NCBI GenBank assembly: GCA_944354535.1
Contig: CALVPY010000006.1
Coordinates: 17,283 to 81,282, forward strand
From: an uncultured Clostridia bacterium
Lineage (GTDB): Bacteria; Bacillota; Clostridia; Christensenellales; Borkfalkiaceae
Length of the DNA stretch: 64,000 nt
Reading direction: 5' to 3'
The notes below the pieces were generated by a model, which was given only the letters and a program-made list of their open reading frames with translations, was not told the origin of the DNA and did not search any database. Made by a program: the position numbers and the translations under genes. This document shows positions 27,535 through 36,054 of the stretch, one piece after another (positions within the stretch are counted from its first letter, which is position 1; each line of letters starts with the position of its first letter).

Positions 27535-27548
27535 AGAACATTTGTTTG
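27535..27548 (+). promoter_or_regulatory. Probable LexA (SOS) box
   Basis: AGAACATTTGTTTG has the GAAC-N4-GTTY layout of the Gram-positive SOS box (CGAACATATGTTCG in Bacillus) with a few mismatches. It overlaps the -35 hexamer of the lexA promoter, as expected for autorepression. Confidence 0.6.
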
Positions 27549-27574
27549 CAATTTTTCTTGAAATATGATATACT
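27546..27574 (+). promoter_or_regulatory. Sigma-A promoter of lexA
   Basis: TTGCAA at 27546-27551 and TATACT at 27569-27574, spacer 17, with the SOS box overlapping the -35 region. Confidence 0.75.
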
Positions 27575-27593
27575 GTCGGTAAGAGGTGTTGTT

Positions 27594-28193
27594 ATGGTCG
27601 ATCAGAATAAGCTCAACGAAGTCCTTTCCTATGTCAATCATTACAATGAGGAGAACGGCTTTCCTCCCACCGTGCGCGACATCTGTTCGGCGCTGGGCAT
27701 CAAGTCGACTGCGACGGCATACAGTTACATCAATCGATTGCGGGAAGCCGGCTTTCTCAACAAGGCAGACAGGAAGAAGCGCGCGGTATCGCTCGTCGGT
27801 TCCGACGTCGTAAAAGTGCCGCTTGTCGGTACGGTCACGGCAGGCCAGCCGATCTTGGCGGTCGAGAATTTTGAAAGCTTTTATACGCTCCCTTCTGCGG
27901 AATTTCACGGAGACGGTCTCTTTTTGCTGCGCGTGAAGGGAGAGAGTATGGTCGAGGCCGGGATCTACGACGGCGATAAAGTAGTCGTACGCAAGCAGGA
28001 GTCTGCCGAAAACGGCGACATCGTCGTTGCGCTCTTTGACGACGGCGTGGAGGAAGGAGCGACGGTCAAGCGCTTTTTCCTGCGCGACGGAAAATATATT
28101 CTTCATCCCGAAAACAGTACGATGTCTGACTTTGTGCTCGACAGCGTGACCATTCTCGGCAAGGTCGTCGGGCTTTTGCGCAGCTTCTCCTGA
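27594..28193 (+). CDS. lexA: LexA SOS repressor
   Basis: Repressor of the DNA damage response that self-cleaves when RecA is activated. The ATG at 27594 follows AAGAGGTG; the frame also opens at 27546 inside the promoter. The 199 residues comprise a winged-helix N-terminus (FPPTVRDICSALGIKSTATAY), the Ala-Gly cleavage site in TVTAGQP, catalytic Ser in GESMVEAGI and catalytic Lys in ATVKRFF. Length and order match LexA. It is a single gene with its own promoter and terminator. Confidence 0.96.
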   Translation: MVDQNKLNEVLSYVNHYNEENGFPPTVRDICSALGIKSTATAYSYINRLREAGFLNKADRKKRAVSLVGSDVVKVPLVGTVTAGQPILAVENFESFYTLPSAEFHGDGLFLLRVKGESMVEAGIYDGDKVVVRKQESAENGDIVVALFDDGVEEGATVKRFFLRDGKYILHPENSTMSDFVLDSVTILGKVVGLLRSFS

Positions 28194-28207
28194 ACAAGAT
28201 ATAGGAA

Positions 28208-28235
28208 AAGCGTCTCCGTCGGAGGCGCTTTTTTT
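28208..28235 (+). terminator. Rho-independent terminator after lexA
   Basis: AAGCGTCTCC and GGAGGCGCTT form a 10-bp stem (one G-T pair) with a three-base loop and a run of T. Confidence 0.9.
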
Positions 28236-28238
28236 CGT

Positions 28239-28943
28239 TCATAGATTTTGCAGATAGTAAACTTCCTCGGGGCTGAGTTTGCGCACCTTGCCTCGGTCCA
28301 AGCCGCTCAATGTCAGCTCGCCGATCTTGATGCGTTTAAGGAAGTCGATGTGTTTTCCGATGACTTCAAACATCTTCCTGATCTCGCGGTTCTTTCCTTC
28401 GGTGAGGACGACGTGAAGCTTGGTATATGTTTTATCCGTCTCTACGACGTTGATCCTGCATTTTTTGGTGATGACCCCGCGTTCGATCTCTACGCCCGCC
28501 CGCAGTCGGTTGAGCTCGGCAGCCGTGATGCCTCCTTCGATGCGTACGAGATACGTTTTCGGGATCTCATTCTGAGGAGCGGTCAGACGATATGCAAGAT
28601 CGCCGTCATTGGTGAGGATCAGGAGCCCCTCCGTTTCATAATCCAGCCTGCCTACGGGGTAGACCCGTCCCGCGCCTTGCGGAAGAAGCTGCATGACGGT
28701 CTTTCTGTCCTTTTCATCCGAGACGGTGCAGACGTATCCCTTGGGCTTGTTGAGCAGATAGTATTCGTATTTGACTTTGTGAGAGAGGATCTTTCCGTCC
28801 AGTTCCACGACGTCGGAGGGTTCTACGTTGTCTCCCGCGACGGCGACCCTGCCGTTGATCTTCACGCGTCCTTCGCTGACGAGCGTATCGCTTCCCCGTC
28901 GGGAAGCCACGCCTTGTTCCGCCAAAAATTTGTTGATGCGCAT
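28239..28943 (-). CDS. rluB: Pseudouridine synthase, RsuA/RluB family
   Basis: Modifies uridines in ribosomal RNA. The 234-residue protein has an N-terminal S4 RNA-binding domain (MRINKFLAEQGVASRRGSD) and the catalytic aspartate in YPVGRLDYETEGLL. EGKNREIRKM in the C-terminal part is also typical. Whether the target is 23S U2605 (RluB) or another site cannot be told. It is convergent with lexA. Confidence 0.9.
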   Translation of the reverse strand: MRINKFLAEQGVASRRGSDTLVSEGRVKINGRVAVAGDNVEPSDVVELDGKILSHKVKYEYYLLNKPKGYVCTVSDEKDRKTVMQLLPQGAGRVYPVGRLDYETEGLLILTNDGDLAYRLTAPQNEIPKTYLVRIEGGITAAELNRLRAGVEIERGVITKKCRINVVETDKTYTKLHVVLTEGKNREIRKMFEVIGKHIDFLKRIKIGELTLSGLDRGKVRKLSPEEVYYLQNL

Positions 28944-28991
28944 TTCGTCGCCTCACTCGTTTTTCTTGGTTCTATGATAAACGATAGCGGC

Positions 28992-29017
28992 AAAAAAAGC
29001 AAGCCCTTTTCAGGGCT
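28992..29017 (-). terminator. Terminator at the 3' end of the scp-ytfJ-carboxypeptidase unit
   Basis: On the minus strand AGCCCT pairs with AGGGCT around GAAA, followed by TGC and seven T. It overlaps the last codons of the carboxypeptidase gene. Confidence 0.75.
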
Positions 29018-29855
29018 GTGCGCGAACTTCCTGTTGGGAAAACGCTCTGTCGAGCAGCTCCTTTGTGCGTTCATACATCATAGGCGAGTTGAGAACGACG
29101 GAGACGATCAGCCTCCCCTTTCGTTCCGCAGCCGCGACAAGGCATCGTCCCGCTTTCTGCGTGAACCCCGTCTTGACGCCGCAGGCGCCCTCGTAGTCAA
29201 AGAGCAGCTTGTTCTTGTTGCGCCATCCCTCGGGAGGATAAAATTTGGAGGAGACGATCTCCCGGAACGTTTTGTTCTCCATCGCGGCCGCCGAGATGAG
29301 TGCGAGGTCGCGGGCCGTCGTGCCGTGGTTTTCTTCCGGCAGGCCGTGCGGATTTCGGAAGCTGCTGTGTTCTGCCCCCAATTGAGCCGCCCGGATATTC
29401 ATGAGGGATGAAAATTGTTTTACGCTGCCGCTGCGGTGAACGGCGAGCGAGACGGCGCAGTCATTGCCCGAGCGCAGCATCAGGCCGTAGAGAAGCTCGT
29501 TCACCGTATGCGTCTCCCCTTTTCGCAAATAAACGCTGGATCCGCCCGCGCGTTCGGCTTCCTGCGGTATCGTTACGAGCTCGTTGAGGGCGCAGTCTTC
29601 GAGGATGATGAGTGCTGTCAGGATCTTCGTCGTGCTTGCCATTGGAAGCTGCGTATCGGCGTCTTTTTCGTGCAGAAAGCGTCGGGATGAGACCTCTATG
29701 ACGCATTCGGCGCTGCTTTCAGCGGCTGCATACGCTGTGCGGATCGCAGGGCGAATGGCGATGCAGCCTGTAAGAAGAAACAGGACGAATGCCAATGTAA
29801 CGTACGGTATTTGGCGCAGTTTAGCTGCGCGTACTTTTTTGCGAAACGTGTTCAA
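29010..29855 (-). CDS. D-alanyl-D-alanine carboxypeptidase, short form
   Basis: S11 peptidase with SxxK in ASTTKILTAL, SGN in RSGNDCAVSLA and KTG in CGVKTGFTQKAG. At 281 residues it lacks the C-terminal beta domain of PBP5/DacF. An uncleaved signal or anchor (VTLAFVLFLLTGC) is at the N-terminus; the LTGC sequence could be a lipobox. The start is a TTG at 29855 with AGGGG seven bases upstream, overlapping ytfJ by 35 bases. Being downstream of ytfJ suggests a role in spore or late-cell peptidoglycan. Confidence 0.88.
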   Translation of the reverse strand: MNTFRKKVRAAKLRQIPYVTLAFVLFLLTGCIAIRPAIRTAYAAAESSAECVIEVSSRRFLHEKDADTQLPMASTTKILTALIILEDCALNELVTIPQEAERAGGSSVYLRKGETHTVNELLYGLMLRSGNDCAVSLAVHRSGSVKQFSSLMNIRAAQLGAEHSSFRNPHGLPEENHGTTARDLALISAAAMENKTFREIVSSKFYPPEGWRNKNKLLFDYEGACGVKTGFTQKAGRCLVAAAERKGRLIVSVVLNSPMMYERTKELLDRAFSQQEVRAQP

Positions 29856-30198
29856 GCAGATCCCCTACTTTTTCGATGACGCGATCCAACGGGCCGTCGC
29901 CCAACTGAACGAGACGGCAAGCCGTTCCGTCGTCGATGAGGAATCCGACCGGCTTTAAGCTTACGACCGTACCGGCTCCGCCCGCGAAGGGAGCGTTTTC
30001 ATCCTCGTTGAGGAGCTTCGCCGTTCCGTATTCTCCCCCGCCCGAAAGATACCCCATCGTCACTTTGGTCAGCGGGATGATCTGTGTGCCGCTCGTGGAA
30101 AAGACGGGTTTCCCGACCACGGTGTCTACATCAATGAGTTTAGAGAGCCGCTCTGCCGCGCCTTCGATCAGGTTGTCGACTGTTTCTTTTCTATCCAT
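29821..30198 (-). CDS. ytfJ: YtfJ/GerW-family sporulation protein
   Basis: Family of small spore-associated proteins needed for normal germination in Bacillus. The 125 residues show the diagnostic PVFSTSGTQIIPLTKV segment, a Gly-rich GYLSGGGEYG and the hydrophobic VSLKPVGFLI. GGAGG lies eight bases before the ATG at 30198, which defines the start in a frame that runs on upstream. It overlaps the 3' end of the DUF2953-like gene by 31 bases, the same neighbour as in Bacillus (ytfI-ytfJ). Confidence 0.9.
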   Translation of the reverse strand: MDRKETVDNLIEGAAERLSKLIDVDTVVGKPVFSTSGTQIIPLTKVTMGYLSGGGEYGTAKLLNEDENAPFAGGAGTVVSLKPVGFLIDDGTACRLVQLGDGPLDRVIEKVGDLLEHVSQKSTRS

Positions 30199-30722
30199 GT
30201 GATGATTGCCTCCAATGCAAGCTTGATAAAAAGGACGAGCACGGTCAAAAGGTGAAATCCGATCTTGATTTGTGCCGTTATTTTGAAGTTTTCTGCCGGG
30301 GAGAGCAGTACGTCGCCCCGGAAGCGGCAGCCATATGTTTGCAGTACGGCTCCCGCCGTGTTTCCCGCAATGAGGAGCGCGGAGGCCACAAGTATATTGC
30401 ATGCGTGGCCGTTTCCCGTTTCCGTGACCGTTCGGATCCCCTTGATGTGAAATCCGTGTAATTTTTTAAGATCGGGCCGCGATCTCAACATCTGCCCATA
30501 GGGAAAGAGAAGCGCTTTCCTTTGGGAAAGATGCACGGCGATCCCCTCCCGTCTCGGTTCCATATAGCCTCCTGCGAGGCGTACGCTGCCGTACAGCCGT
30601 ATGCCGAATGAGACCTTGCGGGCGGCGGCATCGAGGTGCCCGTCCAACGTCACACAGACGGGCAGAAACAGGATCAGGAGCGTTATCCCGGCAGACAGAG
30701 CAAAGATGATCGGCTCGTCCAT
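30168..30722 (-). CDS. DUF2953-like membrane protein (YtfI type)
   Basis: Protein of 184 residues with an N-terminal transmembrane helix (IIFALSAGITLLILFLPV) and a second hydrophobic segment near the C-terminus (LLTVLVLFIKLALEAII). Sequence conservation with the family looks low, and the call rests largely on size, topology and position directly before ytfJ. It is separated from scpB by a strong terminator and so must have its own promoter in 30723-30800, which I could not identify. Confidence 0.6.
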   Translation of the reverse strand: MDEPIIFALSAGITLLILFLPVCVTLDGHLDAAARKVSFGIRLYGSVRLAGGYMEPRREGIAVHLSQRKALLFPYGQMLRSRPDLKKLHGFHIKGIRTVTETGNGHACNILVASALLIAGNTAGAVLQTYGCRFRGDVLLSPAENFKITAQIKIGFHLLTVLVLFIKLALEAIITWIEKKQSTT

Positions 30723-30802
30723 GCCCTCATTATGTGCGAGCGCGGTGTAAATTATGAGAGCGGAAAGGAAGATGTGCTTAGCGGGTGAGCTCCTTTCAGG
30801 GA

Positions 30803-30851
30803 TAAAAAAACTCGTACTGCGATAAAGTCGAGCCTTTGATGCAGTACGAGT
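30803..30851 (-). terminator. Terminator between scpB and the ytfJ unit
   Basis: ACTCGTACTGC at 30810-30820 pairs perfectly with GCAGTACGAGT at 30841-30851; on the minus strand seven T follow. It splits the minus-strand cluster into two transcription units. Confidence 0.9.
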
Positions 30852-30867
30852 CCTATGATGCAGATGA

Positions 30868-31584
30868 TCACGATATTTTGACGATATCCGTTTCGTCCAG
30901 TCCCTTCAGGAAATCGGGGATCTCGTAGCCGTCGTTGGACGGCTCTTCGCGGGACGGGGTGTTTGCAGACTGTTCGGAAGCGCTCTCTGCGCCGTTCGCC
31001 TCTGCAGCGGCAGTCTCTTCATGATATTCGTCGCGGGCATAGAGATAGCTGTCGTGCTCCTCGCTGCGTCCGATGGCCGCCATGAGCGCGTCGTAATCAG
31101 GCAGATCTTCGAGAGAATGCAGTTTGAAGCGCTTTAAGAATTCATCGGTCGTTGCGTAGAGGATGGGCCGCCCGACGGCATCCTTGCGTCCGCAGGGCGC
31201 AATGAGGTTGAGCTCCAAAAGAGCGCGTACGGCATAGTCGCTGTTGAGGCCGCGCAAAAGCTCGATCTCCGTCTTGGTGATGGGCTGTTTGTAGGCGATG
31301 ATGGCTGCGCATTCCAGGATGGTGCGCGTGAGTTCCTTTTCGCGGATGGGATTGAGGACGGCTTCCACGCTCTCTTTATAGATAGGATTGGAGCCGAGCT
31401 GCGCCTTTCCGTTGAAGAGCAGCAATTGGATGCCGCCCTCTTCGCCGTATTTTTCCTTGAGCTCTTCGAGGGCGTGCTTGATCTCCCCTTTCGTCGCATT
31501 GAGTTTTTCGCCGATGTCCGACAGGGCAACGGCTTTGCCCGAGGCAAACAGGATCGCCTCAATCGTATTGGTCAATTTGTCCAA
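30868..31584 (-). CDS. scpB: Segregation and condensation protein ScpB
   Basis: Winged-helix partner of SMC-ScpA in chromosome condensation. The 238 residues contain the typical EAILFASGKAVALSDI start region, the AIIAYKQPITKTEIELLRG segment and GRPILYATTDEFL. The C-terminal 50 residues are acidic and variable. A TTG start at 31584 with a perfect AGGAGG six bases upstream is used, overlapping scpA by 26 bases. Confidence 0.95.
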   Translation of the reverse strand: MDKLTNTIEAILFASGKAVALSDIGEKLNATKGEIKHALEELKEKYGEEGGIQLLLFNGKAQLGSNPIYKESVEAVLNPIREKELTRTILECAAIIAYKQPITKTEIELLRGLNSDYAVRALLELNLIAPCGRKDAVGRPILYATTDEFLKRFKLHSLEDLPDYDALMAAIGRSEEHDSYLYARDEYHEETAAAEANGAESASEQSANTPSREEPSNDGYEIPDFLKGLDETDIVKIS

Positions 31585-32353
31585 TCGGTTCCTCCTTTCG
31601 GTCGGGGTTGACGGAGATGACGATCTCCCCGAACGTTTCGCTCTGCTTCACGCGCAGATACTGATACTTCAAAAGTTCTAAAATGGCCTGAAAGGTCGTT
31701 ACGATCTCCGATTTCGTGTGGTCTTTCGTGAAGAGCTGCTCAAAGCGAACGCTCTCTCCCGACTCCATCGTCTCCAGCACGAATTGGATCTTTTCTTCCA
31801 CGGTATATTCGTCGCGCGGGATCTCGCGGATCTCGTCCTGCGCCTTGGCGTATTCCTGCTTGATGAGCAGCTTGGAGAAGGCGCTCACGAGCCCGTCCAG
31901 CGTGAGATTGTCGAGAGAGAAGACGGTACGCGTCTCACCGACGTGTTTGTCGGGTTCCTTGAAGAAGTAGCCGATGGTCTCCATCTCTTTGAGCTTTTTG
32001 GTCTCTTCCTTGATGAGGCGGAACTCTTCGAGCGCGCGGATGAGTTCGGCTTTGTCCTCCTCGATCTCCATATCAATCTCGGGATCTTCTTCGAGGTTGG
32101 GTACGAGGCTCTGCGCCTTGATTTTGAGGATGGTCGCGGCGATATTAAGATAGTCGCTCACCTTATCGACATCGAGGTAAGGAAGCCCGCGCATATAGGC
32201 CAAAAACTGCTCCGTGACCTGGGAGACGAACACGTCTTTGATCTCGATCTCCTCTTTATTGATGAGATACAGGAGAAGGTCGAGCGGGCCTTCAAAGTTA
32301 TTTAAGACCGTCGTATAGTCGACGGTCGATTCAAAGTTTTCGCGGTTTACCAT
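31559..32353 (-). CDS. scpA: Segregation and condensation protein ScpA
   Basis: Kleisin subunit of the SMC complex. The ATG at 32353 begins the family-like N-terminus, in which NFEGPLDLLLYLINKEEIEI is the hallmark. The 264 residues end in a winged-helix that binds the SMC head. It overlaps the M50 protease gene by seven bases and scpB by 26, so all three are coupled. Confidence 0.95.
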   Translation of the reverse strand: MVNRENFESTVDYTTVLNNFEGPLDLLLYLINKEEIEIKDVFVSQVTEQFLAYMRGLPYLDVDKVSDYLNIAATILKIKAQSLVPNLEEDPEIDMEIEEDKAELIRALEEFRLIKEETKKLKEMETIGYFFKEPDKHVGETRTVFSLDNLTLDGLVSAFSKLLIKQEYAKAQDEIREIPRDEYTVEEKIQFVLETMESGESVRFEQLFTKDHTKSEIVTTFQAILELLKYQYLRVKQSETFGEIVISVNPDRKEEPIGQIDQYD

Positions 32354-33036
32354 GGAATGAGCCCCCAAAGCGTCCGGATGGGCCAGCCGAGGATATCCGT
32401 GGCAAATTTCATCACCCAACCGAGGATATTGAAGTAATCCATCTGATAGACGCCGAACCGTACAAAGGTATTGCAGATAAAGCTTTCTGCGATGAGAAAG
32501 AGCAGGATGTAATGCCCGTATTGCCGCAAAAACCGATATATCTTGCCGCGGCGCTTATTGAGCGCGTCGACGACGCGGAAGCCGTCCAACGGATAAAACG
32601 GAAGCAGGTTGAAGACGCAGAAAGAAAGGCTGTAGGCAAAGATCAGAAAGAAAAGATCGACGAGAAAGGTATAGGAATAGGATGGCAGGACGGGATAGAG
32701 ATAGTAAAGTACTGCCAGATAGACCGGATAGATGAGAAATGCTGTCAGATAATTCATGACAACACCCGCACAGGCGGTGAGTGCCATGCCGGTGCGGTAT
32801 TTTTTGAAATTATTCGGGTTGATGGGAACGGGTTTCGCCCAGCCGAAGCCGACGAGCGCAAAGCAGATGAGGCCGATCAGGTCGAAGTGCTTTAACGGGT
32901 TGAGCGTCAGCCGACCGTTCCATTTCGGGGTGGGATCGCCGCATTTGACTGCCACAAAGGAGTGCGCAAACTCATGGAGCGTCAGCACGATGACAACGGC
33001 AATAAAACTTGCGGCAAGTTGGATGATATAGTCCAT
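32347..33036 (-). CDS. Site-2-type zinc metalloprotease (M50 family)
   Basis: Membrane-embedded protease of 229 residues. The zinc motif HEFAH sits in the first membrane helix (TLHEFAHSFVA) and the third ligand in the LPFYPLDGFRV segment. Five to six hydrophobic segments are visible. This short form without PDZ or CBS domain resembles the YwhC/Rip3 subgroup often found before scpA in Bacillota. The ATG at 33036 has no ribosome binding site and lies six bases from a TATAAT, so the message may be leaderless. Confidence 0.88.
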   Translation of the reverse strand: MDYIIQLAASFIAVVIVLTLHEFAHSFVAVKCGDPTPKWNGRLTLNPLKHFDLIGLICFALVGFGWAKPVPINPNNFKKYRTGMALTACAGVVMNYLTAFLIYPVYLAVLYYLYPVLPSYSYTFLVDLFFLIFAYSLSFCVFNLLPFYPLDGFRVVDALNKRRGKIYRFLRQYGHYILLFLIAESFICNTFVRFGVYQMDYFNILGWVMKFATDILGWPIRTLWGLIPW

Positions 33037-33042
33037 GGTGAT

Positions 33043-33071
33043 ATTATATCGGAAAAGCAGTGAAAAATCAA
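33043..33071 (-). promoter_or_regulatory. Sigma-A promoter of M50-scpA-scpB, apparently leaderless
   Basis: On the minus strand TTGATT (33071-33066) and TATAAT (33048-33043) with spacer 17. The -10 box ends six bases before the ATG at 33036, so the predicted transcript starts at the start codon. Confidence 0.7.
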
Positions 33072-33142
33072 CCGATTGACAAGCGCGAAACAAAACCGCA
33101 CATGAAATTCACGCCTCTTTCACGCACGTTCGTTCCGGCACA

Positions 33143-33173
33143 CAAAAACGCCGCAGCATAACCGCTGCGGCGT
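33143..33173 (-). terminator. Terminator of the aroH-cmk/plsC/ispH-rpsA operon
   Basis: ACGCCGCAGC pairs with GCTGCGGCGT (33148-33173) and five T follow on the minus strand. Confidence 0.9.
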
Positions 33174-33190
33174 CTGTATGCCAATGATGG

Positions 33191-35314
33191 TTACTTCTCT
33201 TCCGCTTCGCCGTCGAGGTGGAGGATCTCTGCGATGGAAGCGCCGCCGTAGCCGCCTTCCTTCCATTCTCTGTACTCATCCTCTTCGCCTTCGGGAGCGT
33301 TGAAGTTCTTTCTGCCGCCCTTTCTGCCCTTGGAACGGCCGTTCTCTCTGTCGCTGCGCTCAGTGCGCTCGGAGCGGTACTCCTGCTCGGGCTTGGGCTG
33401 AAGCGCCTTGATGGAGAGCGTGATGCGCTTTTCATCCGCATTGAATGCAAGGATCTTCGCATCCACCTCTTCGCCGATAGAGAGCACGGAGGTAGGATTG
33501 TCGAGCCATTCGTGAGAGATCTGGGAGACATGGACGAGACCGTCGATCCCCTTCTCAAGCTCTACGAATGCGCCATAGGAAAGGATGCGCACCACTTTGC
33601 CGTGGACGATGTCGCCTTCGTGATACTTCTCAGCGGCAAGATCCCAAGGCTGAGGCTGAAGCTGCTTATAGCCGATGGAGACCTTTTTCTTTTCGCGGTC
33701 GACGCTGAGGACTTTGAACTGATAGCGCTTGCCGATCTCGAGCACGTCGGTGACGTTCTTGACGCTCGACCAAGCGAGGTCGGAAATGTGAGCAAGGCAG
33801 TCGAACCCGTTGACGGAGACGAACGCGCCGAAATTGGTCACACGCTCCACCTTGCCTTCGACGACGTCGCCGGCGTGGATGGAATCGAAGAATGCCTCTT
33901 CTTTTGCGGCCTTGGCAGCCTCGCGGGCTTCCTTCTCCGCCTCAAGGATGACGCGCTGGGATGCGATGATCTCCTTACGGCGTTCCTTTCTGATCTCGAG
34001 GAGCTTCAGGCGAAGCTTCTTGCCGACATACTTTTCAAGATCGCGCACATAGCCGGTGCGGATCTCCTTTGCAGGAACGAAAACGGGATAGGTGCCGAGT
34101 TCCGAGGTGAGCCCGCCCTTGTTGAAGCCCGTGCAGGTAACGGTAAATTCCTTGCCGTCCTCGATCTCTTTGAGCATCTCCTCCTCTTCGCGGAGCTTCT
34201 TCACCATCTTCTGAGACAGCTTCACGCGGGGGGTGACTTCCATCACGATGACTTCGATCTCTTCTCCCACTTTTGCCGCATACTCTTCGCGGCTATATGT
34301 TTCGCAGTCAAGCTCTTCTTTCGGGAGCAAAATCTCCAGTTTGCCCGAAGCGGACACATAGACCCCTTCGTCCGTAGCGGATACGATCTTGGCCTTGATC
34401 AACTGGCCTTTCTTGTACCGCTCCTCTTTGCCCATCTCCTCAACGACATCCTGCATTGTCGTTGCCTGAACTTCCGCGTTGCTTTCTTCCATCTTAAAAA
34501 GAACCTCCTGAGTTTGCCAATCGGGAGTACTTGCTCCCGCAATGACGCCTACCCTATTAAAAAATTTAATTTTTTCATACTCGAACGCTTCCGCATCCTG
34601 CAGCCAAAAGACGTTGCCGCAGTTCTTGGATGCGATCTCGTATAATTTCCCGGTGTTGCTGCTGTTCTTGCCTCCGATGACGAGGACAGCTTCCGAGCGG
34701 CGAGCGATCTCGAAAGCTTCACGCTGCCGACATACAGTAGTATAACAAATCGTCTTAAAAATCTCAACTGTTTTTTGACACACTTTGCGAAGATTTTCGC
34801 AGGTTTGCGAAAAACTTTGCTCCGAAAAGGTCGTTTGCGCCACGACGGACACGTCTTTATCCTTCAGAATGCCGAAATCATCGTCCGGAGAGGAAAAGAT
34901 ATAGGCCTCTCCGCCTTCGCATACCCAGCCGAGGAGCCCGATCGTTTCGGGGTGGCTTGGATGGCCGATGATGACGATCGTCCTTCCGAGAGCGCTCTGT
35001 TCGTACACGATGCGCTGGGAGCGCTGGACAAAGGTGCAGGTGCAATCGACGATGACGATCCCCTTTGCGGCGCACGCCTCGTAGACCGCTTTCCCCGCTC
35101 CGTGCGAACGGATGAGGAGAGTCGCTCCGTCGGGAACTTCTTCCACATCCTCCACGGTCGGGATGCCGCGCGCCGTGATGCGCTCGACGACCTCCGGATT
35201 ATGGATGAGCTCACCCAAAATATAGGTGTTTTCGGGATAGACGGAGAGCGCCGTATCTACCGCCTTCCTTACCCCGGCACAAAATCCGCAGTACTTTCCG
35301 AGAAGGACCTGCAT
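33191..35314 (-). CDS. ispH: HMBPP reductase fused to ribosomal protein S1-like domains
   Basis: Two-part protein of 707 residues. Residues 1-278 are IspH, the 4Fe-4S enzyme making IPP and DMAPP in the last MEP-pathway step; likely cluster cysteines are 12, 93 and 190, with SHGAGK and GGKNSSNTGKL also present. From about 300 on there are four S1 RNA-binding domains (for example GDVVEGKVERVTNFGAFVSV), as in RpsA, then a charged Arg/Glu/Lys-rich region. The fusion is known from other Clostridia. It starts two bases after plsC. Confidence 0.93.
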   Translation of the reverse strand: MQVLLGKYCGFCAGVRKAVDTALSVYPENTYILGELIHNPEVVERITARGIPTVEDVEEVPDGATLLIRSHGAGKAVYEACAAKGIVIVDCTCTFVQRSQRIVYEQSALGRTIVIIGHPSHPETIGLLGWVCEGGEAYIFSSPDDDFGILKDKDVSVVAQTTFSEQSFSQTCENLRKVCQKTVEIFKTICYTTVCRQREAFEIARRSEAVLVIGGKNSSNTGKLYEIASKNCGNVFWLQDAEAFEYEKIKFFNRVGVIAGASTPDWQTQEVLFKMEESNAEVQATTMQDVVEEMGKEERYKKGQLIKAKIVSATDEGVYVSASGKLEILLPKEELDCETYSREEYAAKVGEEIEVIVMEVTPRVKLSQKMVKKLREEEEMLKEIEDGKEFTVTCTGFNKGGLTSELGTYPVFVPAKEIRTGYVRDLEKYVGKKLRLKLLEIRKERRKEIIASQRVILEAEKEAREAAKAAKEEAFFDSIHAGDVVEGKVERVTNFGAFVSVNGFDCLAHISDLAWSSVKNVTDVLEIGKRYQFKVLSVDREKKKVSIGYKQLQPQPWDLAAEKYHEGDIVHGKVVRILSYGAFVELEKGIDGLVHVSQISHEWLDNPTSVLSIGEEVDAKILAFNADEKRITLSIKALQPKPEQEYRSERTERSDRENGRSKGRKGGRKNFNAPEGEEDEYREWKEGGYGGASIAEILHLDGEAEEK

Positions 35315-35316
35315 CC

Positions 35317-36054
35317 TTATTTCCGTTCCTTCTTTTTTGCGGCCTGTGCGGCGCGGAATTCGGCGCGCATATCATAGAGCTTTTTTTTGAGCAGCTCGTC
35401 GGCGGCCTCATAGTCGGCGGATGTGAGTTTGCGGTCGTAAAACTCTGTCAGCTCCATCGGTTCGCCGAAGACGACGTGCGTTCTTCTGAAGAGCCTGGGC
35501 GGAGCACAGATGACGAAGGGAATGACGGGCGTCTTGGTCTTGATGGCAAGGAGCGCCGCGCCTCCGTGGAAGGGCAAAAATTCATCGCCGCCCGTCTTGT
35601 TGCGCGTTCCTTCGGGGAACATGGAGATCTTTTCTCCGTTTTTGAGGACGCGCATGGAATCCATGAGCGTGTGCACGTCGGAGCCGTCGCGCATGGCTCC
35701 GATGGTGCCGACGCGTTTTGCCCAGCCGCCGAGGACGGGTGCGTGCATGATGGAATCTTTTGCAAGGTAATGGATCCCGTCCTTTGTCGTGTGTGCGGGA
35801 TAAAAGACATCCCAGAGGCAATAGTGATTGCCGACATAAATATATGGCCCGGGGCCTACCTTCTTATACCCGTGCAGCTTGAAGGGATATACCAGCGCGT
35901 GAACGGGGTAAAAGATCGCGCGCAGAAGGTTCATGAGCGGCATCTTGTGATATCCGTTCTTATCGGCGGGGAAAAGTTTGACGCGTTCTTGCTGTTTTTC
36001 CTGTTTTTTGGCGTTCTTGGCGGCCTTTTTGTTTGCCGCTGATGCTTCTTTCAT
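35317..36054 (-). CDS. plsC: 1-acyl-sn-glycerol-3-phosphate acyltransferase
   Basis: Membrane-associated acyltransferase making phosphatidic acid. The 245 residues show the HX4D catalytic motif in GNHYCLWDVF, the glycerophosphate site FPEGTRNK and a hydrophobic N-terminal region after about 25 Lys-rich residues. The start overlaps the stop of aroH-cmk by one base (TGATG). The order cmk-plsC-ispH-rpsA is a recurrent Bacillota arrangement. Confidence 0.93.
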   Translation of the reverse strand: MKEASAANKKAAKNAKKQEKQQERVKLFPADKNGYHKMPLMNLLRAIFYPVHALVYPFKLHGYKKVGPGPYIYVGNHYCLWDVFYPAHTTKDGIHYLAKDSIMHAPVLGGWAKRVGTIGAMRDGSDVHTLMDSMRVLKNGEKISMFPEGTRNKTGGDEFLPFHGGAALLAIKTKTPVIPFVICAPPRLFRRTHVVFGEPMELTEFYDRKLTSADYEAADELLKKKLYDMRAEFRAAQAAKKKERK

